A DNA stretch of 64,000 nucleotides from Lates calcarifer (lineage: Eukaryota > Chordata > Actinopteri > Centropomidae): positions 10,999,132 through 11,063,131 of the forward strand of contig NC_066838.1 in assembly GCF_001640805.2 (NCBI RefSeq), given 5' to 3'. Positions 1-13,911 of the stretch are shown here, in pieces (positions within the stretch are counted from its first letter, which is position 1; every line of letters begins with the position of its first letter). The position numbers and the translations under genes are program-made. The notes below the pieces were generated by a model. The model was not told where the DNA came from. It worked only from the letters and a program-made list of their open reading frames with translations, and ran no database searches.

Positions 1-726
1 CGCCACTTCATGGCGCCCACTTCAAATTTATGTTTTAATGCCATTTGAGGAAGATTTTTTTTCTCCCTCCAATTCTTGGAAATGCATACTGGGGTGGAAA
101 ATTAAGGTGCATCTCGAAGGAAAACATAATAGAATCGATGAACGCAGTGCACTTAAAACTACTGATGTTCTGATGCTATTTAACGTTCTAGTGCATTAAC
201 GTTTCAAGTCATTACAACATTCAGGCTGGGTGATTTGATCATGGCAGGTTTTTAACTGGAAGAATTACAGAAGTTTTCAGCCTAGGATTCTCAAGTTATT
301 AGATACAAATGATCACCTCTGCATTAAGTATAGATTTTCTTCCACTGCGCACTTAAGAATGGAAGTTTGTCTTTAAGAGGGTAATAGCAAATTAAGCTCC
401 ATACTCCATTTGTCCAGCACTCTTGATGGGCTAATTTTATAACTGCTGATTTGGTCATTCCCCACATTTAGCTGGAAAGTGGTCAGGTGGTCTTTTCTCA
501 CTGCTGGGTGTGGGGGCGTAGAAGCAACTATCAAATGGAATCCATTTATGTAGGTTTTTCTTTTTTCTTTTTTTTTTTTTTAGGCTCTTGATTCATAACG
601 AACCTTTTTCTTAAAGAAGGTCTAGACTGTTCTTTGTACTGTTGAAAGCATCACTTTCCTGTGCATCTTATCTTCCTCTCACATTATCTCATTGTGAAGA
701 ATTAAATCACATTTGTCTCTTCCCAG
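1..726 (+). other. PEX14: PEX14 intron, 3' part
   Basis: AT-rich intronic sequence ending in a pyrimidine-rich stretch and a CCCAG acceptor directly before the first PEX14 exon in the window. A T-run lies near 557-581. No exon was seen here; the 5' exons must lie left of the window. Confidence 0.8.
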
Positions 727-811
727 ATCACCACTGCTGTAAAATTTCTACAGAACCCAAAAGTACGTCAGAGTCCCTTGGCCACCAGAAAAGCTTTCCT
801 GAAGAAAAAAG
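727..811 (+). CDS. PEX14: PEX14 exon: PEX5/PEX19-binding N-domain
   Basis: Exon of 85 bp, starting in phase 0 after CCCAG and ending in phase 1 before GTGAGA. It encodes helices of the PEX14 N-domain, with the conserved [17 protein letters not shown] stretch. The human N-domain uses two Phe pockets here to bind PEX5 WxxxF and PEX19 peptides. Confidence 0.95.
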
Positions 812-3800
812 GTGAGAGACATTTGATTTGCTCTGAATTTCTGTTGAGTTCAGAACTGAAAACCTTGAAAAATACGTGTATATGTATTTGTCAGAAAATA
901 GCATCAACATTATAATGTGTTTACAAAATGTGGTTGGCCAGAGGCAAACACACTGTGTCTTTTTTATTTTTTTGGTAAGATTAGTATGTAAGGGTCAAAG
1001 GTTGTAGCTTTAGCTCTTTGCCCTGGAGGGGTGTGTGGGGGGGAGAGGGGTCTAACAGGGGTCGATTTAGCTTCAGAGTGCATGATTCAGGCCCGGTGAA
1101 TAAATGACACACCAGTTGGGATGCTCCTTTGGGTTCAGGAAAATTAATATTGACAAACTCCCTCTGCATTTTCAATGGAATTATCAATATTGCCTTCCAG
1201 CATTTTAACCCTTTTACTTAATTTAACTGTTATCGTAAATTTGAGGCATGACACAGGGAGGTTTTCTAAGCAGGGATGGTGGAAATGTTTGCTGGCTCTT
1301 CAGTTTCTTTGTAATTCGTTGAAATTATTTCTGACACATGGCAGAATATTGTTTGTGCAATAAAACTTGCAAATAGCTTTATTACCCTGAACTCATTTAA
1401 GTCGGTTCAATATAATGCGGCGGTGGAAATGTGCAGTGTTATGCCATGAATTTCTTACAGTCGGCCTATAGCCGAGCAGCGACAATGTGTACAGAGAGCA
1501 TGTGGCTTTACCTCAGATAAACTCTTTTGTGGTGAGTTTTTTTATTTCACTTCTTTAGAAAAACAGTTCAGTACTTAGGGGACTGTACCTCTGCAGTGCT
1601 GGGTGACTTTGCCTCCAGCATTAGGGTAGCCAAACATTGAAAAGTGAGCCTAAAAGCTCCACGACTGGGATAGGTAACCTGAAACCAAATCCATGGTTGC
1701 CGGCTGCTACTACACACATCTCATCTGGCTCTAATGACTCTTGGTATCTTTTGAAATTTCTCTGTCTTTGTGTCTCATTATTGACAACTAAGGCATGTTC
1801 ATAGTCTGCTGTTGGTTATCTTAAATGTACTAAGGCCTCATCAGTACCAAATGATGTCACGCTACACCTCATTTTCTTCTTAGTTTCTGCTTTGTTATAA
1901 ACTCCACGGGGCTCCTCTATCCAAAATGGTTTGCTCTTACTGCACTTTAAGTCCATGAAATATGTATGACGCTTTAATGCAGATTTATTTTGGAAAGTTG
2001 GTTCCACTGTAGATCTAAACAAGAACCCTCAATTTGCATAAGGACATTGATCTCAGGAAGAGAGAGGGTAAAGATGAGAGAAAATAGAGTAATGTAACAC
2101 TAAGCACAAAGTATATTTGAGTAGCACTCTGCGGTAGTATTCATGGGAGAACTCTTGACTTGTATGGTATAGTCATACATAAGTGGAGTTGGAAATCTTG
2201 TACATTCATACTTCAGCTTCCCTGAGTTGTTTCAGGAAACTACTTTACTTTAATGTCATCAACACACTAATTTCAAACTTAGAGCAGTATTTGTATATGT
2301 TTATTTTACAGGAAATTGTGTAAGGAAAAGGTTATTGTAAGATTAACCCTGAACACTGATCGTCATTTAATAAACAAGTAAGTTGAAAGATAGGAATAAA
2401 AAACACTCTCCTGAAGTGATAAATCATGAATTTAAAAAAAAGAGAGTAAAATGTACATGTACTGTGTAGGACTTACCATTAAAAGATGCTTTTCAGAGTT
2501 CCATTTTGTAATAAAAATGTTCTTACGTTGATTCAAATTTGTAACAGAATATGATCACCTTGTTTGGTGATTGGTTACTTTCTTTTCTGTCTCACTTTTA
2601 GCATTAGTAACATATGAGACATATTAAACTTTTCCATAGACATAACAGTAAGCCGGCACTCACATTTCCCCTGTTTCTGTACCCAGCATTTATTGTCCTC
2701 TCAACCTTTTGACCTAGAAACTCAATCAGCCTCCTCCTCCCACAGTCACCACAGCAAATGTGTCAGTCTTAATTTCTAATACAGTTTAATGTCATATTTA
2801 TGTAAATACTTCTGGATTTTACTCTATATTAACAGCCAGAAATGTCAAAGCACACATAAAATGAAACAATACCATCTCCTGGTAGAGTGGAATTTAAATT
2901 GGATTCCTCTTGCTGCCAGTACTTACGCTGGACAGCTGATGAAGGGGAAAATAGGGCCCACTTTGATTACATGTTGCAGAATCTTTACACAATAATCTCG
3001 CTCGTGCATATTATTTCTCTGCACATTTGTGCCCTAATCTGCGTTGAAGGATGCCTCTCTGGTTACATTTCCTTTTTTCCAAAGAGATCCTAATAGTGTG
3101 GTTTATTTCAATATTCATTGAAAAATATAATTTTCTGTTTTCCTTCAACTGTCAATTTCAGGGTATGAATTGGCAATTATGCAGTCCAATATTTCTAGCT
3201 GCCCTTCTTGAGTCCTTGTTGAATAAACTGGCTGAAATATTGAAAGTTTGTCATTTAGATGTAATATAAATTAAGATTTAAAACCGGGGATATTTTTTCT
3301 TTCTTTTGCAGAAGAGTGGGGAAATGAATCATATTTAAACTGTCTTGCAGCCATCTTGAAGCAATTTAGCTTTACTTGTTCCTTGCCAAGATCAAGTAAA
3401 TTTTATTGTGTTTGAGTGAAATATAATGCGCTACAGTCTCATCTAGTGAATTGTGCCATCTATGTCCTCTACAATTAACAGATGTAACAACTAAAGAGCG
3501 TTGGGACCCATTTTGGCACCACCATTTAGCCCAGACAATTAGCAGTTACACACATAATTACCAAAAAATTCTAATTCTCAGGACAAAGTCAAGAACATTT
3601 TCCAGCTTTCAGCATGTCACTTTGACCGTGGCCCTTAAACTGACATCACTCAGCCACTCCCAGTTTAGCAGACTGAATGCTGCATGGGAGGGTAAAACAC
3701 TGAGAGTACACATACATTGTTGCATTACAGGTAAATTCAGCCTGTGAAACGGACACAGTACATTCTCTGTCAGTGAGACATAAATGATGGCTTGACTTAT

Positions 3801-6800
3801 TTCTTTTTTATGCCATCCCAGTTGTTATTGACTTGAATAAATAATGCTAATAGATTTCACCCTGAGTAGAGGGCCAGTGATCGAGGGTCACGGGGGAACA
3901 CAGGTAGGCTGTTGGTCTATTACCATACCTGGTATGAAGGTAAGGGTAAGGTTCATCATTCTAGATATTAATAGGATCCTGTTTGTAAGTGGGGTTATGT
4001 GACTCACCTCTCGGACAAAAATGACAATGACCAAGGCCTGCGTGGAAGGTAAAGGGATTGATGTGGTTATAAATTACTCCACGGCGCCACCTAGCCTAGG
4101 CCTTGCCTACTTTGTCATCAGTACAAGGCGATAAAGCAGGGAAATGAGAGCAGAGTCCGCTTTTTTAATACATAAATGAATACTCTATGAGAGTGGTCAT
4201 TATTTAGGGCATGCCATTTTCAAGCAGTTGTACTGAACCAAATGACATGTAGAATCTCCCTCGCCAGCACAGCGTGAGAAACAGGTTGAAGTTGCACTCG
4301 ACTTCTTAATAACCCATTGACCTCCATCTATTCATGACCCCTGTCGTGCTTTTTTTTTTCTAAATACGATATTCAAAATGTAAGTAATTTTCACTCAAGG
4401 GCGACTTCATAATTCAGGCCTTGGAGGACAGCGAAAAAGGCATTCACCTTTTACCACCCAAAATATTTTAGTAAGCAATTTTTATAATTGGCTGTCCGGC
4501 CTAGGTCTTGACCCATAAAGTCCAGAAGTGCCAGAATCGGAGAAATGGATTTAATGTAAGAGCCTTGCTGCCTCTTTGCCCTTAAAAAATACCCAGAGAA
4601 TATGAGCCACTGAAAATAGAGCTGTAAATAACCTGACGAGCAATGGGTTTTCCTTTAAATAAATACCGATCAGGTTTATGTTGAAAGACAATAGAAAACG
4701 TAGCCCAGATATGCAGTTTACAGTATTTATAGCTGTAATATCGAGGTGCCAGCACCGTAATTTCATGCCCCAATGAGAATGGCAAGGTCAAAGCAAATGC
4801 TTTGGCTGAGCATCTGCTAATACGGTGACTCATAAACAGGCACTGCGTGTATCAGGTGCACCAAATAATACAGTATAATGAAATACAGAATAGCTTTCCA
4901 TTATTGTTCTTTTTTATGGTGTCGTCATTAGGTGTAATTTATGTCTTAAAAAATTCATCTCCCCACAGGTCGATCTGAAATGGAGGTCCAGGGGTCATTC
5001 CACAGGTTTTGGAACCCATAATAAATTTCACAATCCCTTTTTTGTCTTTTCCTTTTATATGTAAAACTCACTTTCACCTTGTTCCCCTTTCTTTTGGATC
5101 TAAGGGCCCTTTCATTTGGTGTTGTCTTCCCCTCAACAATAAACAGATCAGAGCCTACAACACAACTTAGCAAGCTGTAATTTGACTAGAAAACAGCTTT
5201 AGGAATTTCCATGTATTTTATTTTGATGCGAGGTAAAAAAGCTTTCATTTGCTGCATACACAACATCAAAGATGTGATCAGCCATTAAAATGTACATACA
5301 TTAAGCTCAATAGCATCATAAATGTGTATTTAAAAAAAAAAGACTTCACATTTCAAGGTGAAAGGAAAAACCTGAAGCTGATGTTTTTATTTCTTCTCAT
5401 TCGGTGAAACTGAGATCCTTGCAAGTTTCACTCAATAGTCTGCCACCATGTAGTCTGCTGTGGTCAGATGAATCAGGAGTCCAGGGACACATTATTGCTT
5501 ATTTGACAGTGCAGTCTGACTGCACAAACTCAGCACATGGAGCTCACCACTTCCTGGCACTCAGGACCTGCTGTAGACTACAGGCCGGCCAATATTTGCC
5601 TTCAATTATTCAACAATTTTCATGGCCATTTGAAGTCCTTGGAGCATTTAAATAGGTGACGGCAGGGACCTCCCCTTGGCATAGGCTGTGTGGTAGAGAA
5701 TCAAAAGATTTCTTTATTCTGTAGGGCTCCTGATAAAGGGATAGGTTAACGTGGGATTTCTGATCAAGGCTCATCCTGCTATTCAGATCTGACTCACAAT
5801 AATGCCACTTAAACAGATATTCAAATGGAAGGAATCATTTGATGAAAAGATTTTGGTTATAATATCTTATTCAACTTCAGAAATGGAAATTTCCACTTTA
5901 CATGTTTACATACATACATACATGTATTATTAACACTCCATATGCTGTATGCTTCTCTTATGAAGACCACTCTGGAGGCCACTATTGGATATCTGGCTTT
6001 GTTCAGTTACTTTTAATGAAAACTCTTGAAACAATGCAACTGATTCCTTTCCAATTGCTCGATGTCTCTCAAAAGATAGAGGAAGCTTATTCTGAGCTGG
6101 TGTAAATTCTCTAAATCCTGAGGGAATTGTTCAAGTAAAAGGCTCTCTTACAAAGTGGATTTTCTGTCAATAAGCAAGGGAAATGGCTTACTGAAGTAAT
6201 GGTAGAATGTTAGGAGAGACACCCTGTTAAGCTACAATGAGCAGTATGCAGCATTATAAGATGAACCGTGCTCATTTTCATGATAAGGTAAATCATGATT
6301 ATCAATATCTAAGAACTACAGTATGTACCTGCCAGTTTTGATTCTTTGTTTTCAGCTTTCTCCTTATTTTACTATAAATTGGTAAATGTTGTATTTGTTG
6401 TAGTTCATCAAAAGTTGTAATTATTTTCCTTTGTTTAGACTAAGATGCTCATTAATGGATGAGACCCACAGCAATGGCAGCATATGGCACCTGAAATAAA
6501 ATCCTTTCTTGCCACAAAAGGAGATGTTCATATTAGATTTTTTTTTCTCCTCCCCTCTGATTCTCCATCAGGGAACCCTTTGCAATTTAATCATCACTAA
6601 AATCATTAAAAAGATCTGAAGATTAAATTATATTGGCATTTGCAAAATTATGTAATACATTTACATTACAATGAAGAAATTAAAATAATGCATTTTCGCT
6701 GTCTGGGGTGTATGAAATCTCCACATGGGAAATATAACTGGAGAAGTGGACAGACTCTTATTTTCTTTGCCTTTGGTGGCAGTTAATAGGCTAGCAGAGT

Positions 6801-9800
6801 TTCAGATTTCATTGTGTGAACCTTTCCGCACTATCTTTCTTTGATGGATGTCCCTGAAACAGAAACTCTCAATGGAGAATTCCATTGAGAATCATGAAAT
6901 GAAAATGCATTTTTTAGAAGAGGGTCGGTAAAATTGAATGAAGATTTGACATACTTTCTCTAAATTGTACTGAAAAGATTTGTGGGGAGCTTGGGAAGTA
7001 TTTAAGTATATATTATGATAGCCAAGGAGCCATTTGGTGTTTCCCATTAAAACACAGTCACTGCAGTCCCTCCAAATGTCTTAAAAGGTGTGTGTCTTCA
7101 TTCCAGGGCTGACGGATGAGGAGGTAGAGTTGGCTATCCAGCGCTCTGGCAGCACAGAAGAAGTCCTACCTCTGAGCCCTGTGGGGCCCCCACATCCACT
7201 CCATGCAACTCAGCTGGCTCCTGTGGCTCACAGTGAGTGTACACCACCTTTTCTCCCCTTTGGTACCTGGAGCACGTACATTATATCAATGTTCATGCAC
7301 AGTCTCACCTGAAAAAAGACTTTGTGGTTGAGTTTAATTTAAGTTTGCTGTTGGAGACCCACCCTCTTATTTTTATTAATTTAAAGCCACTAAACAGGAT
7401 TATCCATTGCTCACCAGATACCAGAATCTTTACAAGGATGTTTGCTGTGCAACATTTGCCTTGATTGTGAATTCAGACACAGGGAATATGACATTGCGCA
7501 GCACAAGCTCATGAAGTCTCCCTTGCCATTCTGTTTCAAGGGGTTCCACCCTGGCAAGACCCCATGCTGCAACCTGTATCTTTATTACCTCAGGAGGTTA
7601 TGAGTGCTGTCCACTGATTTACCAATGCAGAATGAAGTCCGCGTAATGCTTAACCCATATGACAATGATTCCAGATGTATTCCACCCTCATTTATTACCA
7701 CACTGTCCTTGACTCCCCCGGCATCTCATGTTTTGTAATGAAAGTGATGTTGATGGGATGGCCATGTAGTTAGGGAGACTCGCGGCTCTCTGTCCATAGT
7801 GGGGGGTTTTATATCAAAACGGCTATAAGGGAGCTGCATAATGAGGTGAGAGCGGGGAGTCTTGTATGGGGGGTCATGACGAAAAGAGGGGGCTACCTCC
7901 CTTTGATGTCCTTGTTATGGGGACGGTGCACGGGGACCCGCATCCATCTCTGTCGAAGTAATGGATACTCTGATCTCTATTTCCACGCGGTAGAAGGACA
8001 GGAAGGCCTCCACTGAACCCAATAAATTTGAGAGGAGATTGGAAAAACGGGGGATGGAGACCACAGTTCCACAGCTTAAGTGACCAAATAAAAAAAGGAA
8101 GATGGCAGAGTGGAAGTGGTAGAGGAAGAGGGAGAGACAGGAAGAATGAAAGGTCCTAAAGGGGGGGAAAAGAGCAAGTGAAGACCCCTGGTGATGCAGT
8201 GAGGCTTGTTCAGGGTCAAACACCTATCCCAAGGACTCCCAGGCCTTTCAGAAGCACAGTATTCTGGGATAGGTGACAGTCTATCGCAGCCATAATGTTG
8301 ATGAAGACCCAAATTTATGTGGTTACCATATGGATGTTGGAGAATGATTCAAGATTTTTGATAGGAAAGGTTACAGGTTCATCCCTGAATGCTGCAGCAG
8401 CAATGAAATGTGCCCTTGAGTAAGGAGAGTAAAATAGAATTCACCTTGAAAATATACCACATAGTCCAATATGACAGTGGGTCTCTCATTTTATTTGCAT
8501 GTCAGATCACACAAGTGGTAAGGCATGAGATCAATTTGGTTTACTTACTTCAAGCCAGTAAACATGTACCACATAACCCATTAGGTGAAATCAGACCTGT
8601 AATAGAATATCAATGGTGTACTTCAGTGGCTAAGCCTCTAATAATTTCCTATTCATTTGGGCCCCACCAGAGTAAATAAAAGCAAAACTTGTATATTTCC
8701 TTCAAACCTGTTTGTTGTTTAGTGACATTTTCAGTTGAATGCCTCTCTTATGTGGGGAATTTCCACTTTGACAGACAGTTGGCCTACCCAGATGACAGCT
8801 TGCACAATGACACACTTTCACATTATCCGTCACTCAGCCAGACAGTCAACTTCTTAACACACAAACACACACTCCCTTACCTTTCTCGTTCATTCCAGTT
8901 ATTTAAAGGGTTATATACACACACTGTGTTTATGCCCCACCCCAAAAATAAAACAATACGTTCATTTCTGGAAGAGCAGGGTAGAGAGTGCGTGTTTGTT
9001 CTTCTGACTTAACCTTATATTGATCAGACTTTTGGTACATATACAATGATAATAACATTACAAAGAGATCGATTGTATTACACTGTCTTTAAGTAAATTG
9101 CTAAAGCAGTGTACAGTTTCTTTTTATTATAGGACTATACAAGTTGTTTTGCATGTTCTATCCCACTAAAACTACCTGTGATGTGTTTTTCCATTGTTGC
9201 AGGCAAGTACACTGAAAAAATGTAACATGCATTCAAAAATAGTCTGCAAAAATGTATTGTGTATGATTTAGTGCTAAAGCTCCAAAGACATCGGTATGGT
9301 ATTTCTTAAAGTTTCACATCACATTTTGTTCACATATTGATGTCTTCAGTGTGCCAACCCTGGAGGCAGTATGTTGAGCAACTATTTGAACCACATTAAA
9401 ACAGAAGCAAATCAGTCTCCAAATCAGTATTTTATCACATGTGGTTTCCTCTTCTCCAGGTCCTGCAGGCTACAGATGGAGAGACTATGGTGCCCTCACC
9501 ATCATCATGGTGGGCATTGCCTTTGGCTTTCATCATCTTTACAAGGCAAGTTACACCCTGCTTCTCTTGCCCTTTTTGAACATGATTCCTCACTGACTTT
9601 GTTTTCACAGTTTGTTTCTCTAAAATTTGTTATACATATTATACTTTGCATCCTAAGATCTGTCTGTACTGCTTCTCCCTGATATTACATTTAAATTGGT
9701 GGGCTTAGCTAGTACATCAGTTTATGATGAATTATGGTGCTAGAATAGAAGGCGCCTCTGCAGTATGTAACATCACTCTGGTCTTGTTATTAAAGCTACC

Positions 9801-12800
9801 CTGCTTTACGTCAAAGCATGATCTCATTTGAACCCCTTCTTTTTAACTTCCCATTCCCTCCTCCTCTCAGATATATATTTTTTTCCTCTAAAAAATATAG
9901 TTGCTAACACAGCACACAACCATTTTTTTGCCGTCCTACCGTCTAAAAATAATCACCCTGGTTTTTATCGGGCTTAGCAGCCCTTGAACATGAGCTCATG
10001 AGGCCCCTTGTCCCCGGTGACATTAATCCCATAGTGGTTGTTAGTAGTAGTCTGAGTGGCATGTGGAAGCCATTACTCTCGTTTTAGAGGAGGACAGGAG
10101 CTCTAGCAGTAGCTCTTGGCCTAGATGACAGGCCGTTCTCCTCTGTGTCTGTTAGAGAGAGAAAGGGAAGCGCGTATCATGTACATGCATATGCCTACCT
10201 GACCCTGTCAGACATACTAGTTTCTCTTTAGGTCCTGTTATGTCCTATTACTTCATTCTTCTTCACAGAGCCTTTCATAAAGCTGCACATGCACATTGAG
10301 GGTCCTCTGTCTTTTATTCCTCTTCTCTGTGGTCTTTCACTGGTGAAAACACACACTGTACCAGTCCACTGTTGATCCTACGTGCAGCAGGGTTTGCCAG
10401 CCACTGGTCGCCTGGGAGGTGGGATTCCCTGGCGGGACAGCACAGGTTGCTGTCATGTCACTGGAGCGTAGCGCCAGTCGCACCATATGTCCAGGCTTCT
10501 GCCCATACTTTATTTATGTTATGGTGCACCTTGTAAACACCACACTCCCAGCAACCCACTTATTAATTACCACGTGTTGACACTCATTTAATCTTTTCCT
10601 CTAAAAAGTGTTTATTACTTGCGCTGGTGTGTCTGCTCTGCTTGCCACCTGAGCTGGAGAGAAAACCTGGCTCGGGCAGCAGCAAGCTGCAACCAGCTGC
10701 GAGGGATTAAGTGATCCTTATTCAGCCTTAAGACCAAGAAAAAATTTATGATTCTGAATGCAGTTCACTGGGGCCCTCCAAGGTTACATGGACATTATTT
10801 GGTGAGCTAGGCTCTACACACATACACACACACACATGCACAGACAAACAAACACATGTGTAGGAGATGCACACAAGCTGCTCATCTGGGTAACACTCAC
10901 ACTGGATAACAAACACCCTCATTTGGCTGTCAGACATACATATGATTTGGTAGAGTTCTGTTTATTCAGTGGCAGAGAGATGATAAACAACATGACATTG
11001 TTTCTGGTTTTGGAAGACTATTTTCAGTGTTCACCACCGTGTTTTTCCCTGTAGGCCTGTCTCTTGCTTTCACTGTCTCTTTCTGGGTTTCATTCAAATT
11101 TGTTTTTTAGGCCTGCAACCAACAGTTACTTTCATTATAGATTAGTCTGGTGATTATTTACATTCACAAATGACCTGTTTTGTCTAAAAATGATCAGCAA
11201 AAATGTTCTCAGAACCAATGGTTGCATCTTCAGAGTGCTTCTATTTTCTTTCAGTGCTACAAAATGGAGAAAAGTAACAAATATTTGACATTTGCTGTTG
11301 CTGCATTTTAGAAAATTGGACATTAGTCCAAAAAAACAATACCTTTGACCCTCCATTGGCCAAGTCTAGGTGGCCCTGTCTTTCCCTCATCTTTCTGCCC
11401 CTTACCACTGGAGAGATGTGTAATTTTGTGCTATGTTTTTAATTGCAGAAATACATCCTTCCCCTCATTATGGGCAGCCGAGAGGACAAGAAGCATCTGC
11501 AGAGGATGGAGAGCAACATTGCGGCAATGAGTGGCACGCTGACACAGACAGGTGAAGATTAATATCTTCATCACTTTCTCCCTCCTTAACATTTTCCCTC
11601 ATTTATCTGTCGCCAAAATCGGGGGGCCCCGCACGTTTTTAACAAATGACGCCGCTGTCATTTCGCTTTAATTTGAAATTGCTTGTTTACTGTCAGGCTC
11701 GGGCTCAATTAATTACGTTTCGCTGAAAAGCTCTTAACCTCGGAATATTAATGAGGAGTTGGGAAATGACAACTTTTCTTCCCCCCGCCCATCCTCTCTT
11801 ACTCCCCACCCCCACCCCCCTCCCATCCGTCTCCCCCTTGCACCAACCTCACCCCCATCCAAACCTGCACCGCCATCATCATCATCCACCCTCTTCCCCG
11901 TAGGTGGCGAGAAAGTTCATTTTAATTTTGTGTGCACGTATGTGTATTTGTGTGCGTGTATGTGTGTGTGTGAGTAGGATGTGCGTGCGGCATGGCACTG
12001 TGTGGCGTCTGGGCTCAGCACTGGCCCTAGTGTGATTAAGTGCACGGTGACAGGTGCGGCTCCCATGTTGGACAGGTGAGGAATCTCAACCTGGCTGTCA
12101 GACATGGAGAGAGAGAGAGAAGCAGGCAGAGAGATGCTTTCCTAGCTCTTTGTCAGTATAATTAAAAATCCAGGGAGGCGTAAATGAGGGAGGCACTCTG
12201 AGAAAGTTTGGTCTTGTTAGCAGTACTGTTGAACTGGAGTATGTTTTCACCTGAAAGGTACCAGTCCCCATTTGAGATAGGCTGACTGGCAGAAAAATAG
12301 GCTACAGCTTAATTATAATACATTTATTTTTTACAAGTTGAATCAAAGAACCTATGGGGACTAAAACACATTAAAGGCACAAGGTAACCAGACATTAAAC
12401 ATTAAAAGATGTTTTTAACAGGTGAGCCTTGAGAAACTTTCATGCGATTGTAGAGCTTCAGGACACAATTTTGGTCTTTGTTTGACTTTCTGTTTGAAAC
12501 CTGAATTGCCAAATCCCGATATGCATTTTAATCTAATTAATTACCTTTTAAATTTGATAAAGTCACAGTCATGTGTACATTAGCTGTGTGCACCTGTCAG
12601 TATGAGATATCAAGCAAGGTAAAAACTTCACTTCAGGAGTTGTTAATGCATAAAATGAGTATGTTAGTGAAGCAAACAACTCTTATTTGCTACATTATTA
12701 TAACTATTAACTTCTAATTATTATTGTTACAGTAAGAAGACTGTATAAACAAGCATTAAACCTGTATGTATCTGGGTTTTGAGCAGTAGAAAAAAAAGAA

Positions 12801-13863
12801 GAGCCATACTTGAATCACATATGCAATCTTGTTTAGTTTAAATACAGGTATCCTTTGTTTGATTTTCCCATCTCAAATTAAAACAAATTGTTTGAGTTTA
12901 CAACTCCTGTCACAGACCAACGTAGTGTGGATGAAAATATTGCTGTTATCATTTTATCCGGTCACACCCATGCTATTGTTTTCTGTCTGGCTAAGGTAGG
13001 TGGAGGGTAGCAGTTGTGTGAGATTGCGTGCGAGGCGTGCCACCCTGAATCTGATTAACAAATATATGCTCTTTTATGGTCATTTTCTCCCAACTATGCA
13101 AACACATTTCCTCTGGCTATTTCACTGTCCATTCTTGCTCTACTTATCACTTTTTGGAGATTTGCCAACTTACAAACCCTGTTTTGTTTGTCGGTAAAGA
13201 CAGGATTTCACAGTAATAGTCCTCCTGTGTTTTGCAGCAAGTAGGTGAGCCAGTGTGGGGAACTAATTTGCTATGACTGCAGTAGCCAAGCTGCTATTGT
13301 AGTTAATGACTGTTGTAGTTAACAGTTGGGGAGAGGGGTTGCAATTACACTGAGAGTTTTCTCCCCCTGCTTTCCCTTTGTCTTCCTCTCCCTCTCGCTC
13401 CCCCTCTTCTCACTGCACTGAGTAATAGCGGCCGACTGCCTCGCTGCTGCCAATTGCTTGAACCCCCTTTTGTTAAAGTTCATGTATTTCTCTAGTGCCG
13501 GGCGCAATGAGGTGATGTATCCTTTTGAATGGGGACTACATTAGTCTCTCTCACCAGCCCAAGCTCGCGAGTAGGGGCCTTGACTCCCATTATGATTTGC
13601 CTACAACTTCACACAGACAATTAATGAATGGATCTTGGAACTCCTTCAGCGTACCCAGACTGTAATGGAATTGTGCGGCTGTTTGGGCACTCTTTGTCGG
13701 TGGGAGCCATATTGGTGACCAGCTGGCCATTAAAGGCAGAGACAGGCCTGGACATATGTAGTGTACATTATATTGAGGTATTTACTGAATAATTTACTGA
13801 ATACACAATGTGCACCCTCTTCACAGCAGCTGCAAGCCTCACACATCATCTTCCTTCTCTCTT

Positions 13864-13911
<48 letters not shown>

